The notes beneath the pieces were generated by a model, which had not been told where the DNA came from, ran no database searches, and saw nothing but the letters and a program-made list of their open reading frames with translations. Made by a program: the position numbers and the translations under genes. Positions 9,628 through 18,614 of a stretch of 64,000 nt of DNA are shown one piece after another. The number at the start of each line of letters is the position of its first letter. The first letter of the stretch is position 1. The stretch is from Micrococcus terreus (GTDB lineage Bacteria > Actinomycetota > Actinomycetes > Actinomycetales > Micrococcaceae): contig NZ_FPCG01000007.1 in the NCBI RefSeq assembly GCF_900116905.1, positions 62,001 to 126,000 on the forward strand. The letters are read 5' to 3'.

Positions 9628-9729
9628 CGATCTCCTCAGGTCTGACGCGCGGGATGTGCTGAGATAGGAGTCAAGCAGATGTTCAGACTGCAGGACAGAT
9701 CGCCACCACACATCCGGAGAGGACACCCC

Positions 9730-10938
9730 GTGTCGACCCAGAACCACATCGATGAGACCTTGGACACCGCAGACGCGCCCGCGGCGGACAGCAAGAAGAA
9801 GCCGCAGACGCCCGTCAAGCTCAAGGGCACCAGCTGGAAGTACGCGTTCAAGCGCGCCGTCAAGGAGTTCACCGCGGATGGCGGCACCGACCTCGCGGCC
9901 ATGCTGACCTACTACACGGTGCTCTCGCTGGCCCCGGCGCTGTTGGCGATCTTCTCGATCGTCTCCCTGGTGCTGGCCAACAACGCGGACACCGTGACCG
10001 GACTCGTGGACGACGTGGTCACGCAGTACGTCCCCGCCGACTATCAGGGTCTGGTCACCAACCTGGTGGAGACCATGACCAGTTCGGCCACCGGCGGCGT
10101 GATCGCGCTGATCATCGGTATCGCCACCGCACTGTGGTCCTCCTCGGCGTACGTCAAGGCATTCTCCCGCTGCATGAACACCATCTATGGCCGCACCGAG
10201 GGCCGCACCCTGATCAAGCAGACCGGCACCATGCTGCTGACCACCCTGGCCATGCTGCTGGGGATCGTGCTGATCCTGGTCTCCATCGCCCTGAACGAGA
10301 CCGTGGTGACCGCAGTGCTGGGCCCGATCGCCGAGCCGCTGGGCCTGGGCGGGATGCTGACCTTCCTGACCCAGTCCTTCCTGCCGATCTGGGCCTGGGC
10401 CAAGTGGCCGTTCATCCTGGCACTGGTGATCGGCATGATCGCCCTGCTGTACTACACCACCCCCAACGTCAAGCAGCCCAAGTTCACCTGGATCAGCATG
10501 GGCGCCGTGGTGGCGATCATCGGCATCGCGATCGCCGCGGTGGCCCTGTCCATCTACTTCGCCCAGTTCGCCGGGTACAGCTCCTACGGGGCGATCGGCT
10601 CCGTGATGGCCCTGCTGTTCGCACTCTGGGTGTTCAACATCGTGCTGCTGCTGGGCGCCGAGGTGGATGCCGAGGTGGAGCGGGCCCGCGAGCTGCAGGC
10701 CGGTATCCCCGCCGAGGAGTCCATCCAGCTGCCGCCGCGGGACACCGCCAAGGTGGAGAAGATGAAGGAGACCCGCGATCAGCTCGAGACTGAGGGCCGG
10801 ATCCTGCGCATGACCCACGGCGAGCAGTCCTCCGCAGACTCGCAGTCCGGCCTGGGTGAGCCTGGCGGCGACCGCCCCGGCGCGGTGGGGCCGAACCTGG
10901 GCGCCACCGGACGCGGCTCCAGTGCCGCGAACGACTGA
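9730..10938 (+). CDS. YihY/BrkB family inner-membrane protein
   Basis: 402 residues from the GTG at 9730, preceded by GGAGAGGA; an ATG at 9679 would add 17 residues without a ribosome site. The motif LTYYTVLSLAPALLAIFSIV and the following LWSSSAYVKAFSRCMNTIYG are characteristic of the family formerly annotated as ribonuclease BN. About six membrane segments are followed by a charged C-terminal tail of roughly 80 residues. The start faces the thioesterase gene divergently. Family members are implicated in envelope transport, but no precise role is known. Confidence 0.88.
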   Translation: MSTQNHIDETLDTADAPAADSKKKPQTPVKLKGTSWKYAFKRAVKEFTADGGTDLAAMLTYYTVLSLAPALLAIFSIVSLVLANNADTVTGLVDDVVTQYVPADYQGLVTNLVETMTSSATGGVIALIIGIATALWSSSAYVKAFSRCMNTIYGRTEGRTLIKQTGTMLLTTLAMLLGIVLILVSIALNETVVTAVLGPIAEPLGLGGMLTFLTQSFLPIWAWAKWPFILALVIGMIALLYYTTPNVKQPKFTWISMGAVVAIIGIAIAAVALSIYFAQFAGYSSYGAIGSVMALLFALWVFNIVLLLGAEVDAEVERARELQAGIPAEESIQLPPRDTAKVEKMKETRDQLETEGRILRMTHGEQSSADSQSGLGEPGGDRPGAVGPNLGATGRGSSAAND

Positions 10939-10957
10939 TCGACCCCCCGGAATATTC

Positions 10958-10969
10958 TTCAAGTTTGAA
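10958..10969. promoter_or_regulatory. Inverted repeat upstream of the SDR gene
   Basis: Perfect arms TTCAA/TTGAA with a 2-base spacer, in an AT-richer patch (AATATTC) 63 bases before the SDR start. Size and position suit a repressor operator; the cognate regulator is not in the window. Confidence 0.4.
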
Positions 10970-11031
10970 CAGTTCGGTCAGATGACTGCGGAGATCCCCT
11001 TCTCGGCACCACCAACGAAAGGTCGACTCCC

Positions 11032-11811
11032 ATGACACTTCAGGACAAGTCCGTCATCATCACCGGCGCAGGCTCGGGCCTCGGCGCCGCAGCCGCCGTC
11101 TCCATCGCACGCCAGGGCGGGAAGCTGACCCTGGTGGACATGAACGCGGACGGCCTGAAGGCCACCGAGTCCGCCGTCAAGGAGGCCGCACCCCAGGCCG
11201 AGGTCCTGCTGGTCACCGCCGACGTCACCGACGAGAAGCAGGTCCAGGACTACGTGGACCAGCATGTGAAGGCCTACGGTGCCATCGACGGCTTCTTCAA
11301 CAACGCCGGCATCGAGGGCAAGCAGAACCTGACCGAGGACTTCACCAACGCCGAGTTCCAGAAGGTCATCGCCGTGAACCTGACCGGTGTCTTCCTGGGC
11401 ATGGAGAAGGTGCTGAAGGTGATGGGCGAGCAGGGCCACGGCGCCATCGTCAACACCGCCTCGGTGGGCGGCATCCGCGGCGTGGGCAACCAGTCCGGAT
11501 ACGCCGCCGCCAAGCACGGCGTGGTGGGCCTGACCCGCAACTCCGCCATCGAGTACGGCCAGAAGGGCGTGGTCATCAACGCGATCGCCCCGGGCGCCAT
11601 CATGACCCCCATGGTCGAGGGATCCCTGCGTCAGATGGGCGGGGACAACTGGGAAGAGGTCGGCAAGGAGTTCGTCCAGCCCAACCCCATGAAGCGCTTC
11701 GGCAAGCCGGAGGAGGTCGGCGCCCTGGTGGCCTTCCTGCTCTCCAACGAGGCCGGGTTCATCAACGGCACCGTCATCCCGATCGACGGCGGCCAGCACA
11801 TCAAGTACTGA
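11032..11811 (+). CDS. Short-chain dehydrogenase/reductase
   Basis: 259 residues, classical SDR. The cofactor motif TGAGSGLG is at about residues 11-18, NNAG is near residue 89, and the catalytic triad is S144, Y157 and K161 (YAAAK). GAAAGG lies upstream of the ATG. The acidic residue D36 after the second strand favours NAD over NADP. The C-terminal FINGTVIPIDGGQHIKY is typical of soluble bacterial SDRs. A symmetric operator-like site lies upstream and a strong hairpin downstream, so it is probably a single-gene unit. Substrate not inferable. Confidence 0.9.
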   Translation: MTLQDKSVIITGAGSGLGAAAAVSIARQGGKLTLVDMNADGLKATESAVKEAAPQAEVLLVTADVTDEKQVQDYVDQHVKAYGAIDGFFNNAGIEGKQNLTEDFTNAEFQKVIAVNLTGVFLGMEKVLKVMGEQGHGAIVNTASVGGIRGVGNQSGYAAAKHGVVGLTRNSAIEYGQKGVVINAIAPGAIMTPMVEGSLRQMGGDNWEEVGKEFVQPNPMKRFGKPEEVGALVAFLLSNEAGFINGTVIPIDGGQHIKY

Positions 11812-11850
11812 TCCTCGGGCCTGAACTTCACGGTCAGATTCCCGACGACG

Positions 11851-11891
11851 GCGGGGCACCTTCCCGGACCACGGTCCGGTGGGTGCCCCGC
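11851..11891. terminator. Bidirectional hairpin between the SDR and the nuclease
   Basis: Arms GCGGGGCACC (11851-11860) and GGTGCCCCGC (11882-11891) enclose a second small stem GGACC/GGTCC. The left side overlaps one copy of the dispersed motif (11841-11851). It serves two convergent genes. Confidence 0.7.
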
Positions 11892-11912
11892 TGCTCTGTT
11901 GTCAGGGGTCGA

Positions 11913-13208
11913 TCAGCCGCAGGGCTTCCAGACCTGACCGCCCGGCGCGTAGCAGCGCGGGCCGGTGTAGCCCGGGAAGTCGGCATCTGTCCCGTAGCCC
12001 GAACCGCCCGGCGCAGGCCTCGGTGCGAGCTTAGGGGCCGGCTTCGGTGCGGGCGCAGGTGCCTGTTGGCGTGGAGCCGGGGCCGGCTGGCGTGGAGCAG
12101 GACGCGGGGCCGGCGCCTGCTGCTGCCGCTGACGAGCAGCTTCACGCTCGGCAGCCGCCCGCCGCTCAGCCTGGATCTTGGCCTGACGCTCGCGCTCGGC
12201 CTGGGCCTTCTTGGCGGCCTCAGCGCGTTCCGCCTCGCGCTTCTTCGCCTCGGCCTTCTCCTGGGCCGCTCGTTTCTCGGCAGCCTTCTTCTCCGCCGCC
12301 CGCCTCTCCGCGGCCTTCTTCTCCGCCGCGATCCGCTGCTCGGCAGCCTGTTCGGCGCGCTGCAGATCGCCCTGATAGCCCCGGGCGTCAGCCAGCGCCG
12401 CAGTCACACGGGGCTGGAGCTGTTCGGCGCGCTTGCCGTAGGCGGCGTGCAGATGCGGCATTCCCGCACTGCCGACCAGACCGAGCATCGCGTCCAGCCC
12501 CTCGCCCGCGGCGATCACCGGTGCCACAGCCGCCAACGCTGAAGCGATGGCCGCCGGATCGGTGGGGATCTCATCCAGCGGGAGCGCCTCGAGCGGTGCC
12601 AGGGCCGGCTCGTGGGCTGGCAGGGTGCAGTCGATCTGGGGATCGAACAGCCCGTCGCCGGCGGCCTCGGCCTCCTGCTGCGCCTCCCAGACCTCGTCGT
12701 AGAACTTGCGGTTCGGCTCATACAGCACCGCCACGCCCAGACCCGCGCGCGCCAGGTCGGCGTTGACCAGTGAATCGTCCTTGAACACTCCGGCCAGGGT
12801 GCGCCCGTAGCGGTCGGTCCGCTCGATGTCATACTCCAGCTTCACCCGGTCTCCGGGCTCGAGCAGGTCCTTGAGCATCTCCGTGGCCTCGGGGCCCATG
12901 CACTGCACCGGCTCCTGCGGGTGCTTGGTCTCCGGGGTGTCCACATTGAGCAGACGCACCGTCTTCTGCTCACCGGCGATCACCCCTTCGAACGTGTCAC
13001 CGTCCACCACCCGGACCACGGTGGCCCAGGTGTCGTCCTTCGCCCGCTGGCTCTGGTTGACGGCGAAGGCGCCACCGGCACCCAGCACACCGACCACCAG
13101 GACCGTTCCGGTGCCGACCTTCCACCACGATGTCTTCTTGACGGCCTCTGCCGCCACCTCTCCCGCAGGACTCAGGATCGAATCCTCACCGGATGCGCTG
13201 CTGTTCAC
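11913..13208 (-). CDS. Membrane-anchored thermonuclease-like (SNase) protein with coiled coil
   Basis: 431 residues from a GTG at 13208, with GAGGA upstream. Order of parts: cytoplasmic tail, one membrane segment near residues 30-50 (VGTGTVLVVGVLGAGGAFAV), an SNase domain from about 62 to 195 with VVDGDTFEG and RLLNVDTPE, a linker, and an Ala/Lys/Glu heptad-like region at about 295-360 that should form a coiled coil. A Pro/Ala/Gln-rich stretch and a short C-terminal motif with two cysteines (GPRCYAPGG, KPCG) follow. Probably an extracytoplasmic nuclease tethered to the membrane. The enzymatic assignment rests on the SNase motifs; the role of the long tail is unknown. Confidence 0.85.
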   Translation of the reverse strand: MNSSASGEDSILSPAGEVAAEAVKKTSWWKVGTGTVLVVGVLGAGGAFAVNQSQRAKDDTWATVVRVVDGDTFEGVIAGEQKTVRLLNVDTPETKHPQEPVQCMGPEATEMLKDLLEPGDRVKLEYDIERTDRYGRTLAGVFKDDSLVNADLARAGLGVAVLYEPNRKFYDEVWEAQQEAEAAGDGLFDPQIDCTLPAHEPALAPLEALPLDEIPTDPAAIASALAAVAPVIAAGEGLDAMLGLVGSAGMPHLHAAYGKRAEQLQPRVTAALADARGYQGDLQRAEQAAEQRIAAEKKAAERRAAEKKAAEKRAAQEKAEAKKREAERAEAAKKAQAERERQAKIQAERRAAAEREAARQRQQQAPAPRPAPRQPAPAPRQQAPAPAPKPAPKLAPRPAPGGSGYGTDADFPGYTGPRCYAPGGQVWKPCG

Positions 13209-13333
13209 GTGTTCCTCATGTCTTCAGTTGTGACGCCCGATGCCCCATTGCGACCGGGCACTCCCATTCTCGCCGAGCAGCGGTGCCCTTCCGCTCTTCT
13301 GAGGTCAGATGTCACCGTTGTCCCGAGGTGACA

Positions 13334-14044
13334 CTACGAACTGGTGACGGCGGACCGCTGAGGAGAGGTGGCGCCGAGCGCACGTGAGCGCCAGGTCAGC
13401 AGCACCGCCGGAACAGTCAGCAGACCCACGGCCACCCAGAGCGAATGCAGTCCGATCTGCGTGTAGGTCCAGGATCCGGCGAGCGCCCCCAGAGCGATGG
13501 CGCCCCACAGCACCAGGAACCTCAGCCAGGCGGTGGGGTGACCGCCGGTCAGGGCCATGGCCAGGTGCTGGCCGGTCTTCACCAGGGTCCCGGTCATGTA
13601 GGTCAGCCCGACGGTGACCTCTCCCCCACGGGTGAAGGTGCTGTTCACCGCGCCCATGGCTGCGGCCACGGCCGGCGGGACGGCGGCCTGGGTTCCCGGG
13701 ACCATCGCCAGCACGGCTGAGAGCACCAGAAGCGCCCACGAGGTCCAGACCGCCAGGGTCCGAGGCGAGTTCTCTCGGCTCAACCCGCTCCGACGGTCCT
13801 GCAGCTGCAGCGCCAACGAGGAGATGACCACGCCGACCACGAAGAACGCCACCAGGCCCATGGCCTTGGCCCAGCCCCAGGGATCACCCTGCACCAGGTC
13901 GGAGCCGGCCCGCGTGGAGTTGCCGGACATGAAGGAGACGAAGTAGCCGCCCAAGTGGATGAAGGCCAGCCCGTCCACGAACCCGGCGGTGGCGGTCAGG
14001 CCGGCGGCCAGCAGCGCCTGACGGCGGGACAGTCCATGGGCCAC
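13334..14044 (-). CDS. DUF1275 (YoaK) family membrane protein
   Basis: 236 residues from a GTG at 14044 with GAGGAGG upstream. The N-terminal pattern AGFVDGLAFIHLGGYFVSFMSGNST and the later GGEVTVGLTYMTGTLVKTGQHLA are diagnostic of DUF1275, a family of six-segment membrane proteins of unknown transport role. It lies 125 bases upstream of the anchored nuclease on the same strand. No functional link can be read from the sequence. Confidence 0.88.
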   Translation of the reverse strand: MAHGLSRRQALLAAGLTATAGFVDGLAFIHLGGYFVSFMSGNSTRAGSDLVQGDPWGWAKAMGLVAFFVVGVVISSLALQLQDRRSGLSRENSPRTLAVWTSWALLVLSAVLAMVPGTQAAVPPAVAAAMGAVNSTFTRGGEVTVGLTYMTGTLVKTGQHLAMALTGGHPTAWLRFLVLWGAIALGALAGSWTYTQIGLHSLWVAVGLLTVPAVLLTWRSRALGATSPQRSAVTSS

Positions 14045-14126
14045 AGGTCCTCCTCGGGCATCGCGACGTGCGGATCAGCAGATCTCGCCCCTCACCTTAC
14101 GGTCGCCGTCAGGTCAGAATGGACGC

Positions 14127-14498
14127 ATGAGCACGAAGACCACAGCGCAGAAGCTGTTCATCAAGCCCGGCGACACCCTCTTCCTGGCCGGCGGCAACCA
14201 GGGCCTGCACGCGCTGCTGGACCCCCTGCCAGAGGGCACCGAGGTGACCGGACAGATCGACCAGGCCTCCGCCGTCGTGCTCTTCGCCCAGGACCAGACC
14301 ACGCTGGATGGCCTGCTGGACGACTGGCTGGATTCCGGGGCCGGAGCACGGGTGTTCTGGATCGGCTACCCCAAGGGCGGACGTTCGGACCTCAACCGGG
14401 ACTCGATCTGGAAGGATCTGGAGTCGCGCGGAGGGACGCTCAACGCCAACATCTCCCTGTCCGAGGAGTGGTCCTCGGTCCGCGTCAAGACCGGCTGA
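14127..14498 (+). CDS. DUF3052-like cytosolic protein
   Basis: 123 residues. The central VFWIGYPKGGRSDLNRDSIWKDLESRG matches the DUF3052 pattern (W-I-x-Y-P-K-G-x-x-S-D-x-N-R-D). No membrane segment or signal. A CAGAAT hexamer ends 6 bases before the ATG and there is no ribosome site, so the message may be leaderless. The next gene starts 75 bases downstream. Function unknown. Confidence 0.78.
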   Translation: MSTKTTAQKLFIKPGDTLFLAGGNQGLHALLDPLPEGTEVTGQIDQASAVVLFAQDQTTLDGLLDDWLDSGAGARVFWIGYPKGGRSDLNRDSIWKDLESRGGTLNANISLSEEWSSVRVKTG

Positions 14499-14573
14499 GC
14501 CCCTTCGATGGGGAGTTCTCCCCATCGCGTCCAGGTGCCCGAACCGCAACGATGGGATCGGGAAGGGGGCCAC

Positions 14574-14900
14574 ATGTCCTACGAGGTCACACCCGGAATC
14601 ATCCACGCAGTCCTGGTCGACGTCGCCGCTGACGGCGAGAGCCTGCGCGGTAGCGCCGAGATGGCCACGACCGCCGGCGACAATGTCAGCGGCCAGTTCG
14701 GCACAGCTGCAGAGGTCTCCTCCGCCTTCTCAGCGTTCTGGGCGTCCCGCAATGACGTCGGCACGAGGATCGCCGCCCTCGTGCTCCGCAAGGCTGGCTG
14801 TGTCGCCACCGCAGCGGAAGCCTTCATCGATGCAGACGGCGAGATGACCGACGCCGCATCCACCGCACTGTCCAATCTGCCGGCTGTGAGTGGATCGTGA
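14574..14900 (+). CDS. Small helical WXG100-like protein
   Basis: 108 residues from the ATG at 14574, with GGAAGGGGG upstream; an in-frame ATG at 14508 lacks one. It is Ala/Ser rich and mostly helical by composition. A central tryptophan falls in SAFSAFWASRNDVGT, as expected for ESAT-6/WXG100-like or related helical hairpin proteins. Its stop overlaps the GTG of the next gene by four bases (GTGA), so the two are translationally coupled. Small helical partners of this sort are regularly found ahead of secreted DUF1023-type hydrolases in Micrococcales. The WXG assignment is an inference. Confidence 0.7.
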   Translation: MSYEVTPGIIHAVLVDVAADGESLRGSAEMATTAGDNVSGQFGTAAEVSSAFSAFWASRNDVGTRIAALVLRKAGCVATAAEAFIDADGEMTDAASTALSNLPAVSGS

Positions 14901-16855
14901 CGACGCTGGCATCTTTCCCTCACATCGAGGTCCCGTGGACGGATCTGGACGAGGCTGCCCACGACATGGCCAGCCACGCCGAGAAGGCCGACGAGTATCT
15001 CGGCGATGCACAGATCGCATGGTCCCGGCTGCGGTCGGGGTATCAAGAGGCCCAGACTCAGGCGCAGGTCTACGCCGGTCTGGACGACCTCAGTACCCCT
15101 GCCGCAGAGTGGTCCGCAGCCCTGGTGGCCGCCCGAGACGCGCTGGTGGACTTCGCCTTCACAGGCCCCTCGTTGCAGAACGAGTCCGAGGCCCTCACCC
15201 AGCTCAAACCGTCTGTGGAGGCTCAGTTGGCGGCAGCCACGGGGTCGGACGACCCCTCCGTCATCGCAGCGGCCGAAGCCGCCGCGGCCGCGTTCAACGG
15301 TCGTGCCACGGCCCTCACCACCTCGTGGGACAACTGTGTGGCCGAGACCGCAGCCGCCCTGCAGTCCATCACCGGCGGAGACGGTGCCGACCTGCCCAGC
15401 ACGGCGGCCCTGGACAGCCTCGCCCAGTCCGGCTGGGCCACCTTCACCTCGGGCCTCAATGAGCGCTTCGGCACCGTCACCCCAGCCCAGCTGTTGGCGT
15501 CACTGCGCGGACTGAGCGACGATGAACTGCGCGCCTGGGCCGACGCCAACCCCGAGGCGGCCCAGCTGCTCGCGAACAACGTGCTGATGGGGCCGTTCGT
15601 CCCCGGTTCCGCCGAAGACATCATGAACAAGGCCATGTCTGGAGACGCTGCTCTCACCGAAGAGGGCATCGCGGGCATCCGGACAGCTTTTGCAGGCCTC
15701 CCGGACCACGAGCAGGAACGGCTGCTGCTGCTCTACCCCGGCGTCTTCGGCAATCTCAACGGCATCCCCTTCTCCCAGCGGGTCACCGCCAACACCATCA
15801 GCGTGGCCGGCCACCGGGAAACTGTCGCGCAGGCGCGACAGGAGCTTGGATCCGAACCGACTCTGCAGGACTTCTTGGACGAAGCCAGCGGGACCCACCG
15901 GGCGGACTACCACCAGGCCTACAACGCATGGCGAGCGGCCCACGCAGCCTGGAGCGCTGAGGATCAACGACTGACCGCCCTGGCCCAAGGCCTGGACTAT
16001 GCCCTGGACCATGACACTCAGGTGCTCTACGTCTCGCTGGAAGGCGATGGCCGGATCGCCACGATGGTGGGCACTCCCTCGGCGGACACCCAGATCGCCT
16101 CGGTCATGGTGCCCGGAACTGGCGCTGATCTGGGCAGCCTCGAGTCCTACACCGACAAGCTCGACGCCGTAGACGGAGCTGAGGGAGATGACCGTATCTC
16201 GATCTACTGGCAGGGCACCGATCTGCCCGACGAGATTCCGGACAACCTCACCAGCAGCTACAACGAGCAGGGTGCGCCTCACCTGGCAGCCTTCGACCGC
16301 GCACTGGACCTGGAACTGTCCCCGGACGTGCGCTCGACCTACATCGGGTACAGCGCCGGCGGCTCACTGCTGGGTACGGCCGAACGGGAGGGCTTGGACT
16401 CGACCAATATCCTGTACGTGGCACCTGCAGGAACGGGGCACAACGTCTCCAGCCCTGGTGACACCGCCAATCCCGACGCCCACCGATACCTGCTGCAGAC
16501 CCGTGACGATCCGATCGCCTACGCCCAAGGCTTCGGCGGCGGCTACCACGGCGGATCCTTCCTCGAGGGGTCGAACCCGGTCCACCAGATGGGTGCCACG
16601 CGGCTGGAGACCGGATTCAAGGACCCCACCGATCCGACCAGCGTCATGGACGGCCACACCGACTACTTCATCCCTGGCTCGACCTCGGCGCAGAACATCC
16701 AGGGCGTCATCGAAGGGACCCAGGTCTCCGAGTTCGTGCCCTACGAACACCACTATGGCTTCGGCTACAGCTACCTGGAATCACCCCTGGAGACCCGTCC
16801 CGAGGACTACACCGACGGACAGCTGCCGACTGTGCCCACGGATACCCTGGAATGA
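14897..16855 (+). CDS. Alpha/beta hydrolase of the DUF1023 type with long helical N-terminus
   Basis: 652 residues, GTG start overlapping the upstream gene by four bases. Residues 1 to about 330 are helical and Ala/Glu rich, resembling the WXG100-like N-terminal regions of secreted actinobacterial hydrolases. From about 370 a hydrolase domain follows, with nucleophile motif YIGYSAGGSLLGTAE near residue 482 and a C-terminal histidine pair (VPYEHHYGFGYSY) that could supply the catalytic His. No classical signal peptide is visible, so any export would need a non-Sec route such as ESX-like secretion. The cassette continues with a lipoprotein 31 bases downstream. Substrate unknown. Confidence 0.78.
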   Translation: MTTLASFPHIEVPWTDLDEAAHDMASHAEKADEYLGDAQIAWSRLRSGYQEAQTQAQVYAGLDDLSTPAAEWSAALVAARDALVDFAFTGPSLQNESEALTQLKPSVEAQLAAATGSDDPSVIAAAEAAAAAFNGRATALTTSWDNCVAETAAALQSITGGDGADLPSTAALDSLAQSGWATFTSGLNERFGTVTPAQLLASLRGLSDDELRAWADANPEAAQLLANNVLMGPFVPGSAEDIMNKAMSGDAALTEEGIAGIRTAFAGLPDHEQERLLLLYPGVFGNLNGIPFSQRVTANTISVAGHRETVAQARQELGSEPTLQDFLDEASGTHRADYHQAYNAWRAAHAAWSAEDQRLTALAQGLDYALDHDTQVLYVSLEGDGRIATMVGTPSADTQIASVMVPGTGADLGSLESYTDKLDAVDGAEGDDRISIYWQGTDLPDEIPDNLTSSYNEQGAPHLAAFDRALDLELSPDVRSTYIGYSAGGSLLGTAEREGLDSTNILYVAPAGTGHNVSSPGDTANPDAHRYLLQTRDDPIAYAQGFGGGYHGGSFLEGSNPVHQMGATRLETGFKDPTDPTSVMDGHTDYFIPGSTSAQNIQGVIEGTQVSEFVPYEHHYGFGYSYLESPLETRPEDYTDGQLPTVPTDTLE

Positions 16856-16886
16856 GGACTGCACCTGCCATCGAGGGGCTGAACCC

Positions 16887-17498
16887 ATGACCACCCGACC
16901 TCAATGCCGACCGCGCACCCTCGGCGTCGCGATCGCAGCCCTGTTGACCACCACTCTGATCGGAGGCTGCTCCATGGATTCCACCACCGGAGAGACCACC
17001 CCGGACGCGGTCTCCACGGCCTCGGACCACCAGCACGCACTCGAGGAGCTGCTCTCGCCCCTGCCGGATCTGGCACCAGAGGGCTCGCAGGTCCAGATCA
17101 CCCAGTTGCGTGAGACCACATGCCTGCGTCCTGAAGCCGAGGCGCCGCAGACCGAGACCTCCTGGGTGGGGGTGGTTTCCGGTGCCGTCCCGTCCGGTGC
17201 GGCCGGCTACCAGTCCCAGCTCGTGCAGCAGCTCGAGGAGGCCGGATTCGAGGTCCGCAACACCGTGGCGGGCCCCACCGACGGCGGATCCGGACAGAAC
17301 GGGGACCTCACCACCACCTACACCCGCCGCGGTGAGCTCTCCGCCGTGGTCACCCACTCGCTCAGCGGCGGCACGGACCAGGTCGAGCTGCTGGCGAAGT
17401 CCCCGTGCCAGCCACACCCTGAGGACCATCAGATGCTGCGCTCGGAGCTGGATCCCGAGTACGGCCTGTCCAGCAGCCTCTACCCCGACGGACGGTGA
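16887..17498 (+). CDS. Lipoprotein of the hydrolase cassette
   Basis: 203 residues from the ATG at 16887. The N-terminus has arginines, a hydrophobic stretch and a lipobox LIGGC around residue 28, so it is predicted to be lipidated and held on the outer face of the membrane. The rest contains two further cysteines (TTCLR, KSPCQ) and no recognised domain. It follows the hydrolase by 31 bases and ends in a strong hairpin, so the three genes at 14574-17498 form one transcription unit. Confidence 0.78.
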   Translation: MTTRPQCRPRTLGVAIAALLTTTLIGGCSMDSTTGETTPDAVSTASDHQHALEELLSPLPDLAPEGSQVQITQLRETTCLRPEAEAPQTETSWVGVVSGAVPSGAAGYQSQLVQQLEEAGFEVRNTVAGPTDGGSGQNGDLTTTYTRRGELSAVVTHSLSGGTDQVELLAKSPCQPHPEDHQMLRSELDPEYGLSSSLYPDGR

Positions 17499-17505
17499 GA
17501 TGCAC

Positions 17506-17538
17506 AGGACCCCCGGAGCATGCGGCTCCGGGGGTCCT
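17506..17538. terminator. Hairpin terminator behind the lipoprotein
   Basis: Perfect 14-base arms AGGACCCCCGGAGC (17506-17519) and GCTCCGGGGGTCCT (17525-17538). It separates the lipoprotein from convergent catA and can act for both. Confidence 0.85.
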
Positions 17539-17569
17539 GATGGTCAGGGCGACGCTGCCCTGAGGCGGG

Positions 17570-18460
17570 TCACTCGCCCGGGACGGTGTCCGGGGTCTGT
17601 GTCGAGACGGGGTCCAGACGCACGTCATAGGTGGTCTGCACGCCAGTGCCGGACTCGGCCGGCTGGATGTCCAGCATCAGCTCAGGCTTGACCGCGGTGG
17701 CGATGTCGTCGTCGTTGTGCTCGTCACCCGGGAAGTACAGCTGGGCGGTGAGCAGCTCATGGCCCTCGGCCGAGAACTTCAGGTGCAGGTGGGCCGGACG
17801 CCAGGCGTGCCAGCCGGCGGCGGCGATCAGCTTGCCGCAGGCGCCGTCCGTGGGGATCTGGTACGGAGCGGGCTGGACGGTGTCGATCTCGAAGTTGCCC
17901 TGATCATCCGCGTGGAAGGTGCCGCGCAGGTTCCACTCGGGCAGGTCCGGGGCGAACTGGGAGTAGAAGCCCTCGGCGTCGGCGTGCCACAGCTCGATCT
18001 TGGCGTTCGGCAGCGGGGTGCCGTCCGTCGAGGTGATCTGGCCCTTGAACAGCAGCGGGGTGCCCGACTCGTCCTCACGCATGGGGATGGTGCGGTTGTC
18101 CTGCGGCTGCGGGGCGTCCGGCACGTAGTACGGTCCCTCGATCGAGCCCTTGTTGCCCTCGCGGTGGCTGGTGGCCACCTCCTCCACGGAGTGCTCCAGC
18201 CACACGTCCAGGAACAGCGGCCATTCGCCGTCCTCGCCGACCTGGATTAGCCAGGACTTCAGCGCGTTGTACTCGTCGTAGGTGACCTTCTTCTCCAGGA
18301 CGATGTCATTGGCGGCCTGGATCAGGGCCGAGGCCAGCTCGTTGACGCGGGCCTGATCGGCCACGGCATGCCCGGTCTTGCCGGACTGGCGGAAGCGGTC
18401 GGTGGCGGCTGCGCCGGAGGCGGCGGCTGAGGCCTCGTGCTCGTTGGGGGTCATGGTCAA
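17570..18460 (-). CDS. catA: Catechol 1,2-dioxygenase
   Basis: 296 residues. Intradiol dioxygenase: the iron ligands map to Y166, Y200, H224 and H226 (HAWRPAHLHLKF), in the expected spacing. It opens catechol between the hydroxyls to cis,cis-muconate. An N-terminal helical dimerisation region precedes the barrel. A CCAGGAAGG ribosome site lies before the ATG at 18460; a second ATG two codons in is possible. It lies downstream of catB on the same strand but 154 bases away, so it may have its own promoter. A hydroxyquinol dioxygenase is the main alternative, less likely beside catB. Confidence 0.92.
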   Translation of the reverse strand: MTMTPNEHEASAAASGAAATDRFRQSGKTGHAVADQARVNELASALIQAANDIVLEKKVTYDEYNALKSWLIQVGEDGEWPLFLDVWLEHSVEEVATSHREGNKGSIEGPYYVPDAPQPQDNRTIPMREDESGTPLLFKGQITSTDGTPLPNAKIELWHADAEGFYSQFAPDLPEWNLRGTFHADDQGNFEIDTVQPAPYQIPTDGACGKLIAAAGWHAWRPAHLHLKFSAEGHELLTAQLYFPGDEHNDDDIATAVKPELMLDIQPAESGTGVQTTYDVRLDPVSTQTPDTVPGE

Positions 18461-18614
18461 CCTTCCTGGGGTCGGTGTCTGGGTGCGGGTTCCGGTGAGA
18501 TCCCGGTCACACCCTGTGCTGTGAGCCTAGGGTCACGGGTCAAGAGTGGGTAGGTCGAGTTGCGCGGCCATTGAGACGACCAGCGTCTGGATGGCCCGAC
18601 GACGGCCCCGCACC

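Noticed and set aside
9628-10962. Upstream extension of the thioesterase frame to 10962
   Set aside because: It is antisense to the YihY gene; GAGGAG sits right before the ATG at 9627.
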